The notes below the pieces were generated by a model, which saw only the letters and a program-made list of their open reading frames with translations, was not told the origin of the DNA and ran no database searches. Positions 8,668-17,146 of a stretch of 64,000 nucleotides of DNA are shown here, one piece after another. How positions within the stretch are numbered: position 1 is the stretch's first letter; each line of letters begins with the position of its first letter. Both the position numbers and the translations under genes were made by a program. Source of the DNA: Sinomonas cyclohexanicum (GTDB lineage Bacteria > Actinomycetota > Actinomycetes > Actinomycetales > Micrococcaceae); assembly GCF_020886775.1 (NCBI RefSeq), contig NZ_AP024525.1, forward strand, positions 992,001 to 1,056,000. Direction: 5' to 3'.

Positions 8668-9709
8668 CGGTGGGGGCGGGTCGGCGGGGCGGGGCCGTCG
8701 AGCCCCGAACCACGAGGTCCGGCGCGAGGAGCTCGCGGAGCGGGGGAGCGTCGGGGGCGTCGAGCCGGTCCAGGAGCGCCCGCGCCGCCGCCGCCCCGAC
8801 GTCTCGCGAGTGGCCGTCTACGCTCGTGAGGGCGAGGTACCGGTACGAGGCGAGCGGCGAGTCGTCGTGGCCCACCACGGAGACGTCGCCGGGCACGGAC
8901 AGGCCCCGTTCCCGCAGCGCGGCGAGGGCGCCCACTGCCATGACGTCGTTGCCCGCGACGATTCCCGTGACGTCGGGGTGCGCGTCGAGGAGGTCGCACG
9001 CGGCCGCGTACCCGTCGGCCTCCGACGTCCCCCCGCTGCCGGCCACGAGCGCCACGAGCCCGGCCTCCTCCATGGTGGCCTCGTATCCGCGGCGGCGTTC
9101 GGCGCCCGGGCCGCTGCCGCCGGCAAGGTGCCCGATCTTCCGGTGGCCCAGCCCGATCAGGTGCTCGGTCGCGAGCCGCGACCCGAGCGCGTCGTCGCCT
9201 GCGACGACGTCGGCGGCCAGTCCGCCGTCGGCCCCCGCGCCGCCCGCTGTGCCGAGATCCCGGGTGCCGGCGACGACGATCGGCGCGGCCACGCCGTCGA
9301 GCGTCCCGGGCGCGGGGTCCGCGGCGAGGACGAGGGCGTCGACGTGCATCGCGAGGAAGCCGTCCACGGGGTTGCGGCCCGAGGCGGACTCGAGCGCGAG
9401 GTCCGCGACACTCGCCGTGTACCCTGCCGGGTCGAGGACGGAGCGGAGGCCCGCGAGGAGTTCGACGAACCACGGGTTGTGGAAGTCGTCGATGAGGACG
9501 CCGACCGTGCGCGTCCGCTGGCTCGCGAGGACGCTCGCGGCCCGGGACGGCCGGTAGCCGAGCTCCTCGATCGCCGCAAGCACGGCCTCCCGGCGCCCAT
9601 CGCTCACGTGCGGGGCGTCGCGCAGGACGAGGGAAACCAGGGACTTGGACACGCCGGCCCGCTGGGCCACGTCGTAGATCGTGGGGCGAGAGGCAGCGTC
9701 GGTCGGCAC
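8663..9709 (-). CDS. LacI-family transcriptional regulator
   Basis: A 348-residue repressor-type protein. The N-terminal helix-turn-helix has the LacI signature TIYDVAQRAGVSKSLVSLVLRD, followed by a hinge (YRPSRAASVLASQRTRTVGV) and a periplasmic-binding-like effector domain ending in VVGHDDSPLASYRYLALTSVD. GTG 9709 is chosen as the start to give the family's normal N-terminus; no strong ribosome site is visible and the frame is open further upstream. It diverges from the dehydrogenase at 9848, and the 16-bp palindrome at 9781-9796 between them is its probable operator. Confidence 0.88.
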   Translation of the reverse strand: MPTDAASRPTIYDVAQRAGVSKSLVSLVLRDAPHVSDGRREAVLAAIEELGYRPSRAASVLASQRTRTVGVLIDDFHNPWFVELLAGLRSVLDPAGYTASVADLALESASGRNPVDGFLAMHVDALVLAADPAPGTLDGVAAPIVVAGTRDLGTAGGAGADGGLAADVVAGDDALGSRLATEHLIGLGHRKIGHLAGGSGPGAERRRGYEATMEEAGLVALVAGSGGTSEADGYAAACDLLDAHPDVTGIVAGNDVMAVGALAALRERGLSVPGDVSVVGHDDSPLASYRYLALTSVDGHSRDVGAAAARALLDRLDAPDAPPLRELLAPDLVVRGSTAPPRRPAPTV

Positions 9710-9748
9710 GGGTCCATCATGGCACCAGCAGCCGCATTTCGACTGCCA

Positions 9749-9796
9749 TTGACAGGACAAAGTATCCGGCCTTACGCTCTTTTGGAGCGCTCCAAA
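9749..9796. promoter_or_regulatory. GntR-type motif and LacI operator in divergent region
   Basis: TTGACAGGACAAA (9749-9761) repeats the motif at 6486 exactly and contains a -35-like TTGACA. TTTGGAGCGCTCCAAA (9781-9796) is a perfect 16-bp palindrome with a central CG, typical of LacI-family operators. Both lie between the LacI gene and the dehydrogenase at 9848. Confidence 0.65.
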
Positions 9797-9847
9797 TCAC
9801 GCTTCCACAGCTGCCGGCCGCGCCGGACCCCCTCGAAGGAGAGAGAC

Positions 9848-11071
9848 ATGAGCAAGCCCCTCGGCGTCGCCGTCATCGGCGCAGGCATGGCCGGCAAGGC
9901 CCACGCCGCCGCCTACCGCACCGCCAGCACCCTCTACAACCCCACCCTCCCCGAGATCCGCCTCGTCTCGATCGGGGACGTCAACGCCGAGTTCGGGCGC
10001 GCCGCCGCGACCCGCTTCGGCTACGAGCGCCACGACTCGAGCTGGCAGGCCATCGCCGAGGCGGACGACATCGACGTGGTCTCCGTGGTCATCGCGAACT
10101 CGCTCCACCGCGAGGTCGTCGAGGGCCTCCTAGCCGCCGGCAAGCACGTCCTGTGCGAGAAGCCGCTCTCCGACACCCTCGCCGACGCCCGCGCGATGGC
10201 CAGCGCCGCGCGCGCTGCCGAGGAGCGAGGCGTCCTCGGCCGCATCGGCTTCACGTACCGCCGCACGCCCGGCATCGCTGCGATCCGCGAGCTCATCCAG
10301 GACGGCACCCTCGGCCGCCCGCTCCACTTCTCCGGCCGCTACTGGACCGACTACGGCTGCAGCGCGCAGGCGCCCATGAGCTGGCGCTACAAGGGCGGAC
10401 CGGGCTCGGGCGCGCTCGCCGATGTCGGCTCCCACCTCGCCTACGTGGGCGAGTTCCTCTGCGGAGACATCCAGACCGTCTCGGGCGGGCAGCTCTCCAC
10501 CGCAATCACGCAGCGCCCGCTCCCGCTCGGCGCCGTCATGGGCCATGACCACGTCGCTGTCTCGGACACCTTCGAGCCGGTGGAGAACGACGACGTTGCG
10601 TCCTTCTCGGCCGAGTTCTCCTCGTGCATCGGCTCGCTCTCGGTCTCCCGCGTCGCCGCCGGCCACGCAAACTCGCTCATGTTCGAGGTGTTCTGCGAGA
10701 ACGGCGCGGCCGTCTTCGACCAGCGCCGCCCGTCCGAGATCGGCCTCTTCCTCAACGAGGGCCCCTCCGCGCAGAACGGCTACCGCCAGGTGATCCTCGG
10801 CCCCGACCACCCGTACATCGCGGGCGGTCTCCCCATGGACGCCCCCAGCGTCGGCTTCGGCCAGAACGACGCCTTCGGCTACCAGGCGCGCGCGTTCCTC
10901 GAGGAGGTCGCGGGCCTGCCCGAGGCCGAGTCCCTCCCGCGGAATGCGACGTTCGATGAGGGCGTGCGCAACATGGAGATCCTCGACGCCGTTGCCCAGT
11001 CGGCGTCCGGCGCGGGCCGCCGCGTCGAGGTGCCGTCCGCGCAGAAGCCCGCACCCGCCGTCGTGCGCTGA
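9848..11071 (+). CDS. Gfo/Idh/MocA dehydrogenase (long form)
   Basis: A 407-residue NAD(P)-dependent oxidoreductase, longer than the roughly 335-residue IolG form. It has the Rossmann motif VAVIGAGMAGKAHA, CEKPLSDTLADA at about residues 103-114, and GSGALADVGSHLAYVGEFLCG with the conserved Asp-His pair. The ATG follows GAAGGAGAGAGAC. The stop is preceded by a copy of the dispersed 12-mer, giving an AVVR C-terminus. It is followed 34 bp downstream by a TIM-barrel isomerase, a pairing repeated at 17.1-19.0 kb, which suggests an oxidation/isomerisation module for a polyol. Confidence 0.88.
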   Translation: MSKPLGVAVIGAGMAGKAHAAAYRTASTLYNPTLPEIRLVSIGDVNAEFGRAAATRFGYERHDSSWQAIAEADDIDVVSVVIANSLHREVVEGLLAAGKHVLCEKPLSDTLADARAMASAARAAEERGVLGRIGFTYRRTPGIAAIRELIQDGTLGRPLHFSGRYWTDYGCSAQAPMSWRYKGGPGSGALADVGSHLAYVGEFLCGDIQTVSGGQLSTAITQRPLPLGAVMGHDHVAVSDTFEPVENDDVASFSAEFSSCIGSLSVSRVAAGHANSLMFEVFCENGAAVFDQRRPSEIGLFLNEGPSAQNGYRQVILGPDHPYIAGGLPMDAPSVGFGQNDAFGYQARAFLEEVAGLPEAESLPRNATFDEGVRNMEILDAVAQSASGAGRRVEVPSAQKPAPAVVR

Positions 11072-11105
11072 CCCAGCGGCCCCACGAGAACCCAAGGAGA
11101 CCACC

Positions 11106-12125
11106 ATGAAGCTCGGCGTCTACAACGCAATCCTGCACGACCGCCCACTGCCCGAGGCCCTCGAGGTCATCGCCGGCCTCGGCCTGACGGGGATCGAGAT
11201 CAACACCGGCGGCTTCCTGCCCGCCGTCCACGTCCCCACGTTTGACGACATCCTCGTCAGCGACGCCGCCCGCGACGACTACCTCGGGATCTTCGAAGGC
11301 ACCGGGGTCGGCATCGCCGGCCTGAACTGCAACGGCAACCCGCTGCACCCCAAGGCCGAGATCGCGCAGAAGCACGCCGAGGACATCCGCCGCTCGATCC
11401 GCCTCGCCGAGCGCCTCGGCCAGAACCGCGTCGTGACCATGTCCGGTCTGCCCGGTGGAGAGCCCGGCGCGACCGTGACGAACTGGGTCGTCAACGCGTG
11501 GAACTCGGCGGCGCTGGACGTGCTGGACTACCAGTGGGGCATCGCCGCCGACCTCTGGCGCGAGACGGACCGGCTCGCCGCGGACCACGGCGTCAAGGTC
11601 GCGCTCGAGCTGCACCCGCAGAACATCGTGTTCAACACCGCGGACGTGTACAAGCTCGTCGAGCTGACGGGCGCCACGCACGTCGGTGTCGAGCTGGACG
11701 CGTCGCACCTGTTCTGGCAGCAGATGGACCCCGTCGCGGTGGTCCGCGAGCTCGGCCCGCTCGTGTTCCACGCCGCCGCGAAGGACGTGCGGGTCAACCC
11801 GGAGAACGCGAAGCTCTACGGCGTCCTGGACAACCGCTTCCGCCGGCTCTCCGCGGACGAGCCCCGCACCAACCTCGGCGGGGACGAGTGGGCCAACGAG
11901 TGGCCCAAGGACTCCGCGTGGGACTTCGTCGCGCTGGGCCGCGGGCACGACGCCGCCTACTGGGCCGAGTTCCTGTCCGCCCTGCGCGACGTGGACGCCG
12001 AGATGATGGTCAACATCGAGCACGAGGACGTCTCCCTCGGCCGGATCGAGGGACTCGAGGTCGCCGCCGGGGTCCTGCTCGAGGCCGCCCGGATGATCGG
12101 AGAGGACGCCCCGGCGCGCGCCTGA
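11106..12125 (+). CDS. Xylose-isomerase-like TIM-barrel sugar isomerase/epimerase
   Basis: A 339-residue protein of the AP-endonuclease-2/xylose-isomerase-like superfamily, which contains IolE, IolH and IolI. Seen are GLTGIEINTGG, VVTMSGLPGG, KVALELHPQNIVFN (metal-ligand Glu), GVELDASHLFWQQ (Asp/His ligands), HAAAKDVRV and MMVNIEHEDV. The start follows AAGGAGACCACC. It is in an operon with the preceding dehydrogenase. The substrate is unknown; an inosose or keto-sugar is plausible from context. Confidence 0.85.
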   Translation: MKLGVYNAILHDRPLPEALEVIAGLGLTGIEINTGGFLPAVHVPTFDDILVSDAARDDYLGIFEGTGVGIAGLNCNGNPLHPKAEIAQKHAEDIRRSIRLAERLGQNRVVTMSGLPGGEPGATVTNWVVNAWNSAALDVLDYQWGIAADLWRETDRLAADHGVKVALELHPQNIVFNTADVYKLVELTGATHVGVELDASHLFWQQMDPVAVVRELGPLVFHAAAKDVRVNPENAKLYGVLDNRFRRLSADEPRTNLGGDEWANEWPKDSAWDFVALGRGHDAAYWAEFLSALRDVDAEMMVNIEHEDVSLGRIEGLEVAAGVLLEAARMIGEDAPARA

Positions 12126-12136
12126 GCACCGTGCCG

Positions 12137-12206
12137 CCCGCGCAAATGGGGAGTTGAGCAGGGTGCGGGCGCGCCCGCACCCTGCTCAACTCACCATTTG
12201 CGCGGG
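12137..12206. terminator. 70-bp near-perfect palindrome
   Basis: Centred between 12171 and 12172, each 35-base arm pairs with the other with a single mismatch. It lies between the end of the isomerase gene (+) and the truncated mftG-like gene (-), so it is a probable bidirectional terminator. There is no T-run. Confidence 0.65.
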
Positions 12207-12217
12207 GCAGCGCGGGT

Positions 12218-13252
12218 TCAGCGCACGACGGCGCGTGGCGGCACCGTGTCCGACGCGCACAGGTGCGCCGCGATCACCTCTCCGACGAGAACGGCCGCGA
12301 GTGCGGGGCCACGCCGCGGCGCCGTCGGCAGGATGGACGTGTCCGCCACGGTGAGTCCCTCGACGCCCCGGACCCTGCCCTCGCCGTCGGCGGCCGCCCC
12401 GGTGCCGCCGAAGGGCACCGTCCCGCAGGTGTGCAGCGCTGTTCCCAGGTGCGCGGCGATCCACGAGTCCAGGGAGCGGTCGTCCGCCGCGTCCTCGGGG
12501 GTGATCCCGACGAGGCCGTCGTGGGCGGACTGCCAGTCCGGGGTGCTGAGCAGGTCGAGGCACAGTCGTGCCGCCTCGCGCATCCGGCGCCTGTCGTCGC
12601 CGTCGCGGAGGTATCCGTAGTCGATGAGCGGCGGGTCGAGGGGGTCGGCCGAGGTGAGTCGAAGGCGACCGGTGTTGCGCGGGGCCTGGACCGAGGCCAT
12701 GAGGGCCAGCGGCGCGAGGTCTCCTCCATGCGCTGGCTCGAGCAGTGCGGTCATCGGTTTGACGGTGCCGAGCAGTTCGAGGTCGTCGGTGTGGAGCGCG
12801 CCGCCCATCCACTCGCCGGGGGCGGCGGGGCGCTGATGGCGCGGCGTCCATTCGATGACGAGCTGAGGATGATCGCTGAAGCGCGTCCCGACGGCAGGCG
12901 AATGCGCCACGACGGGTATTCCTGCGCGCCGCAGCTCGCGGGCCGGCCCGATGCCCGAGAGCATGAGGAGGTGGGCTGACGTGAAGGCGCCCGCGCACAG
13001 CACCACGTGGTCGGCGTAGGCGCGGTCCAGTCGGCCGTCGCGCAGGTACTCGACGCCGGTTACGCGTGCTCCCGCGAAGAGCAGGTGAGTGGCAGTCGCC
13101 CCGCCGACGGCGGTGAGGTTTGGCCGACCGATCGCCGGCAGGAGGTAGGCCACACCGGTGTTCTGTCGGACGCCGTCGGAGACGTTGGCGGGTACACCCC
13201 GGACGTCGCGCGGCGCATGGGGCTGGATTCGGCCGTGCTCGGCCTCGGCCAC
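12218..13252 (-). pseudogene. mftG: 5'-truncated GMC oxidoreductase, mftG-like
   Basis: An open frame of up to 344 residues matching only the C-terminal two thirds of a glucose-methanol-choline flavoenzyme: VSDGVRQNTGVAYLLPAIGR, VLCAGAFTSAHLLMLSGIGP, HTCGTVPFGG and the C-terminal VADTSILP...GPALAAVLVGE. The FAD-binding Rossmann N-terminus (GxGxxG, about 150-200 residues) is absent, and recognisable homology stops near 13215, where a tail of another gene starts on the opposite strand. GMC enzymes next to mycofactocin genes are usually MftG, thought to reoxidise mycofactocin. Without its FAD domain it should be inactive. It ends with a 12-mer copy (AVVR C-terminus). Confidence 0.75.
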
Positions 13253-13348
13253 AAGTCGATCAGCGAGCTGGGCCGCGCGGACTTCTACATCCCTGAAGGC
13301 TTCGAGCGGGCACTCGGGGCCGACGCCCCGTCGCCGGTCCGCGCATGA
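13217..13348 (+). pseudogene. mftD: 3' fragment, probable mftD tail
   Basis: A 43-codon open tail starting GLDSAVLGLGHKSISELG and containing IPEGFERALG resembles the C-terminus of the FMN-dependent MftD (pre-mycofactocin synthase). Its stop overlaps the mftE start (ATGA), as expected if mftD had preceded mftE in the operon. Everything upstream of about 13217 is instead the truncated mftG on the other strand. The mftD assignment is inference from order and the short motif, not from an alignment. Confidence 0.5.
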
Positions 13349-14088
13349 GAAGGCGGGAGGACGGATGGGGCCTGGCCGGCGCGCACTGGCCCGAACTCGG
13401 CGACGTGGACCTCGTGCTCGTCCCGGTGGGTTCGACGGAGCAGCATGGCCCCCACCTCCCGTTCGATACCGACACGGTCATCGCGGCGTCGGTTGCCGCG
13501 GCGGCGGCGGAGCGGCTGCATGACGACGGCGTCTCCGTCCGCGTGGCTCCGCCGCTGCCCTTCGGCGCGAGCGGAGAGCACGAGGCCTTCCCGGGGACGG
13601 TGTCGATCGGCGAGGAGGTGCTGGCCGGCGTCGTGATCGAGATGGCGCGCTCGATCCGCACGTGGGCGCCCCGCGTCGTCTTCGTCAACGGCCACGGCGG
13701 CAACATCCGCGCGCTCTCCGGCGCCGTCGCCCAGCTGCGCGGGGAGGGGCACGACGCCGCGTGGGTGCCGTGCGCGACGCCCGGCGCCGATGCGCACGCG
13801 GGGCACGCTGAGACCTCTGTGCTGCTGAACCTCGCGCCGGAGAGGGTCCACCTCGCCGAGGCCGTGGCCGGTCCGGTGGCGCCTGTCGAGGAGCTCATGC
13901 CCCTCCTCCGTGAGAGGGGCGTCCGGGCCGTGTCGCCGAGCGGTGTCCTGGGCGACCCGACGGCCGCCTCCGCGGAGCACGGCGCCCTGGTGGTCGAGGC
14001 CATGACGGCATCCCTCGTGCGGCGCGTCACCGCAGCGGCCGTCGACGGACGTGGCTGCCTCCGTGACGTCGCGACGGTGGAGCGATGA
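13345..14088 (+). CDS. mftE: Creatininase-family peptidase MftE
   Basis: A 247-residue metal-dependent amidohydrolase of the creatininase family. Metal-binding motifs are GSTEQHGPHLPFDTDT (about residues 29-44) and VNGHGGN (about 113-119), and HAGHAETS provides a further Glu/His. In mycofactocin maturation MftE releases the C-terminal Val-Tyr dipeptide from the MftA precursor after MftC processing. It overlaps the mftD fragment and mftF by 4 bp each. The gene looks intact, but mftA, mftB and mftC are not in the window, so it may be functionless here unless they are encoded elsewhere. Confidence 0.85.
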   Translation: MRRREDGWGLAGAHWPELGDVDLVLVPVGSTEQHGPHLPFDTDTVIAASVAAAAAERLHDDGVSVRVAPPLPFGASGEHEAFPGTVSIGEEVLAGVVIEMARSIRTWAPRVVFVNGHGGNIRALSGAVAQLRGEGHDAAWVPCATPGADAHAGHAETSVLLNLAPERVHLAEAVAGPVAPVEELMPLLRERGVRAVSPSGVLGDPTAASAEHGALVVEAMTASLVRRVTAAAVDGRGCLRDVATVER

Positions 14089-15491
14089 CGCTCCCTCCCG
14101 AGTTCGCGGTGCGGCTCAACAGGCATACCCGGTTGGTCGATGGCGGACGCGTACTTCTGGGCGGATCCCCCACCCGGTTGGTGCACCTCGCCCCCAAGGC
14201 CCGCCCTCTGCTGAAGGACAGGACGGTGCGGGCAGACACTCCCGCCGGCGCGGTGCTCGCCGACCGGCTGCTCGACCTCGCGATGGCCGATCCGGTCACG
14301 GAGGAACTGCCGGAGCCGGACGCTGAATACTCGGTGGTCATTCCCGTCATGGACCGGCCCGCCGAGCTCGCCCGGCTCCTGGCCAGCATCGAGGCGAGCG
14401 CGCCCGCAGGCCACGCCCCGCCCGTCATCGTGGTCGACGACGGGTCGAGGGCCCCTGAGGACATCGCGGGGGTCGCCGCGCGGCACGGAGCGCGGCTCGT
14501 CGCCCTGCCGGAGAACGTCGGACCCGGCGGCGCCCGCAATGCAGGTCTGCGCGAGGTCACCACACCCTTCGTGGTGTTCGCCGATTCGGACATCGTGCTC
14601 AACCCGCGCACCGTGCCCACGCTCCTGAAGCACTTCGCCGACCCCAAGGTCGGCATGGCGGCTCCCCGGATCGTGGGGCTGAAGGGCCAGCGCACGTGGA
14701 TTGCCCGCTACGAGGACGCGCGCTCGTCGCTCGATTTGGGCGACGACCCGGCCGCCGTCAAGCCACGCTCGCCGGTCGCGTGGGCGTCGACGGCCTGTGT
14801 CGTGGCCCGCGTCGCGGCGGTGGGCGAGGGCTTCGACGACGCGATGCGGGTCGGCGAGGACGTGGATCTGGGCTGGCGCCTGGTCGACGCCGGCTGGAGG
14901 GTCCGATACGAGCCGGCCGCCCAGGCCGAGCACGAGCATCGCGCGGCCTTCGGCGACTGGATCGCACGCAAGGCGGTGTACGGAACCGGCGCCCATCCTC
15001 TCTCGCAGAGGCATCCTGACGCGATCGCGCCCGCGGTCCTTTCCCCCTGGAGCGCGGGCCTCGTGCTGGCCCTCATGGCCCAGCGGCGCTGGTCGGTGCC
15101 TGCCGCATTCGTGATCTACGGCGTGACCTCGGTGCGGATCGCCCGCAAGCTTCGGCGCACGGACCACCCGTACGTCCTCGGCGCCTGGCTCACAGCGAAC
15201 GGCGTGGTCAGCGCGGGCGCGCAGGCGTCGGCGCTCGCGCTGCGGCACTGGTGGCCGCTCGCAGCTGCGGGATGCCTCGTCTCGAGGCGCATGCGCAGGA
15301 TCGTCGCCGTGGCGGCGGTGGCAGACATTGCCCTCGAGTACCGCCGGAACCCGGCGCAGCTCGACGTCCTCCGCTTCGGGCTCGCCAAGCGCCTCGATGA
15401 CCTGGCCTACGGCGCGGGAGTCTGGTTCGCGGCGCTCAGGGCGCGGTCGTGGGCCTCGCTGAAGCCTGACATCCGCGGCCGCAGGGGCTAG
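14085..15491 (+). CDS. mftF: Mycofactocin glycosyltransferase MftF
   Basis: A 468-residue GT2-family glycosyltransferase that in complete systems adds a glucan chain to mycofactocin. An N-terminal segment (about 1-80) precedes the GT-A fold: YSVVIPVMDRPAELARLL, VIVVDDGS, NVGPGGARNAGL, VVFADSDIVL (DXD-type metal site) and VGEDVDLGWRL, then C-terminal hydrophobic segments (about residues 325-420). The start overlaps the mftE stop as ATGA. It seems intact, the last gene of a beheaded operon. It converges on a small membrane protein gene. Confidence 0.87.
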   Translation: MTLPPEFAVRLNRHTRLVDGGRVLLGGSPTRLVHLAPKARPLLKDRTVRADTPAGAVLADRLLDLAMADPVTEELPEPDAEYSVVIPVMDRPAELARLLASIEASAPAGHAPPVIVVDDGSRAPEDIAGVAARHGARLVALPENVGPGGARNAGLREVTTPFVVFADSDIVLNPRTVPTLLKHFADPKVGMAAPRIVGLKGQRTWIARYEDARSSLDLGDDPAAVKPRSPVAWASTACVVARVAAVGEGFDDAMRVGEDVDLGWRLVDAGWRVRYEPAAQAEHEHRAAFGDWIARKAVYGTGAHPLSQRHPDAIAPAVLSPWSAGLVLALMAQRRWSVPAAFVIYGVTSVRIARKLRRTDHPYVLGAWLTANGVVSAGAQASALALRHWWPLAAAGCLVSRRMRRIVAVAAVADIALEYRRNPAQLDVLRFGLAKRLDDLAYGAGVWFAALRARSWASLKPDIRGRRG

Positions 15492-15535
15492 CGCACAACG
15501 GCGTGCGGCTGCGCTGTGCTCGACGTATCGTCTCC

Positions 15536-15910
15536 TCAGGCCAGGAAGCGCGCCGCCCAGTCGGGCCGGACCACTGCGATCGCGAGGAGGACGATATCGA
15601 TCGCGAGGCCGAACACGAGCGAGACATTCCAGAAGAGGACGAGCAGGACCACTGAGATTACGCATGCCACGACAGTGAAGGTCGGCCACGCCGTCGCAAG
15701 ACCTGGAACGCCCCACACGGCCAAGGCGAGCACCGCGAAGGCGATGGTCGTTGCGGTGATGAGGCCCAGCGCGAGGGGACGGCGCGCAGTTTCAGGCACC
15801 AGCCAGGACCGATCCAGCGAGAACTCGGGCACGCCCGGTGCGAGGTACAGCAGGTGGACAAGTCCATGGGCCAGGAGTAGTAATCCCACTGCAATGCGGA
15901 CGAAGACCAT
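15536..15910 (-). CDS. Small four-helix membrane protein of unknown function
   Basis: A 124-residue protein with about four hydrophobic helices (VFVRIAVGLLLLAHGLVHLLYL; LALGLITATTIAFAVLALAVW; FTVVACVISVVLLVLFW; VFGLAIDIVLLAIAV). The HGLVHLLYL segment with two His is notable. The start MVFVRI is chosen because AAAGG lies 9-14 bases upstream; the frame stays open to another ATG at 15946. No function can be assigned. It is a single gene between mftF (convergent) and a LacI gene (same strand). Confidence 0.6.
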   Translation of the reverse strand: MVFVRIAVGLLLLAHGLVHLLYLAPGVPEFSLDRSWLVPETARRPLALGLITATTIAFAVLALAVWGVPGLATAWPTFTVVACVISVVLLVLFWNVSLVFGLAIDIVLLAIAVVRPDWAARFLA

Positions 15911-16023
15911 TTCGAGGACCTTTCGGGGACTCTGGGCACCTACCATTCATCCGGATTCCAGCCTACGGACGGCGGGCTTTGCTGGGATGGGTCGTTGGTC
16001 CCCGCCCGCAAGGACGGTCGCGA

Positions 16024-17016
16024 CTAGCGCACACCGGCGGGCGGCGGCGCGGTGCTCGACCTCACCGTGAGCGATGGGGAGACCAAGACGTGCTCGTGCC
16101 GCCCCTCGAGTGCCTCGGCGGCCGCGCGGACCGCCGCCGCCGCGAGGGCGTCGGGGTCCTGGCGCACGCTCGTGAGGCCCACGTGCGCAAGGGCCGCCAG
16201 ATGGGAGTCGTCGTAGCCGACGACGGAGAGGTCCTCGGGCACGCGGAGGCCGGCGGCCCGCAGCACGTGGACGACGCCGAGCGCAGCCTCGTCGTTGAAG
16301 ACGACGGCCGCGGTGGGCGCCTCGTGCCGGCGGGCGGCGGCGAGGGCGAGGAGCATTCTGGCCGCATCCATGCCGTCGGCGTCATGCGGCCCTCCCGGGA
16401 CGACGATGGCGTCCCGGCCGGCCAGGAGCCGGAACGCGTCACGGCGCGCGGCGGCGCCCACGGCCGAGCCACCGTCGATGTGCGCGATCCGGCGGTGCCC
16501 CAGGCCCCTGAGGTGCGCGACGGCGAGCTCGACGCCGGCGGACTCGTCCGTCGCGACGCTCGAGATGGTGTGGCCGGCCTGCGGCTCGAGGAGAGAGACC
16601 ACCGGGAGCGGGAGGGCCGAGAGCGCGTCGGGCGAGGTGTCCGGGGCCAGGACGAGGAGGGCCTCGACGCCGAGATCCAGGAGGGACCGGAGCGCCTCGT
16701 CCTCGGAGCGCCGCGGCCCGCGCGCGGACAGGGCGAGATCGAACCCGGCCACGGCGGCCGCGGGGTAGAGGGCCTCAACGAGTTCGCCGTGGAACGCGCC
16801 GTCGAGCGCGAAGACGACGCCGAGCAGCCGGCTCCGTGCACTGCGCAGGAGGCGGGCCCGGGTGTCGGGTCGGTAGCCGAGGCGCTCCGCGGCGGCGAGG
16901 ACGCGCTCGCGGGTCGCATCGCTCGCGCCCGGGACGCCGCGGAACACGATCGAGACGAGCGCACGCGAGACGCCGGCCTCGGCCGCGACATCGGCCATGG
17001 TGGGCCGCTTGGCCAC
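16024..17016 (-). CDS. LacI-family transcriptional regulator
   Basis: A 330-residue LacI-type repressor: HTH TMADVAAEAGVSRALVSIVFRG, hinge YRPDTRARLLRSARSRLLGVVF, effector domain with GHRRIAHIDGGS and VVGYDDSHLAALAHVGLTSV, and the C-terminal LTVRSSTAPPPAGVR common to these repressors. GTG 17016 follows GAGGAACC. It diverges from the dehydrogenase at 17147; two identical 14-bp palindromes lie between them. Confidence 0.9.
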   Translation of the reverse strand: MAKRPTMADVAAEAGVSRALVSIVFRGVPGASDATRERVLAAAERLGYRPDTRARLLRSARSRLLGVVFALDGAFHGELVEALYPAAAVAGFDLALSARGPRRSEDEALRSLLDLGVEALLVLAPDTSPDALSALPLPVVSLLEPQAGHTISSVATDESAGVELAVAHLRGLGHRRIAHIDGGSAVGAAARRDAFRLLAGRDAIVVPGGPHDADGMDAARMLLALAAARRHEAPTAAVVFNDEAALGVVHVLRAAGLRVPEDLSVVGYDDSHLAALAHVGLTSVRQDPDALAAAAVRAAAEALEGRHEHVLVSPSLTVRSSTAPPPAGVR

Positions 17017-17055
17017 GGTTCCTCCTCTGCCGTCGGGATGCTTCCCCACACTGTA

Positions 17056-17117
17056 CTAGATCGATCTAGACATCTGTGGGAAGTCATGTCACACTGGCGG
17101 GAACTAGATCGATCTAG
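17056..17117. promoter_or_regulatory. Pair of identical LacI operators
   Basis: CTAGATCGATCTAG occurs at 17056-17069 and 17104-17117, each a perfect 14-bp palindrome, centres 48 bp apart. The paired layout between the LacI gene and the dehydrogenase suggests cooperative or looped repression. The sequence differs from the operators of the other two LacI genes, so this regulator has its own specificity. Confidence 0.75.
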
Positions 17118-17146
17118 ATCACCGTTCTCAACCTTGGGAGGACCCC

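Noticed and set aside
13007-13348. A full 113-codon gene ending at 13348
   Set aside because: Its first 70 codons are the antisense of the mftG-like frame and have no recognisable content; only the last 43 codons look like a real gene end.
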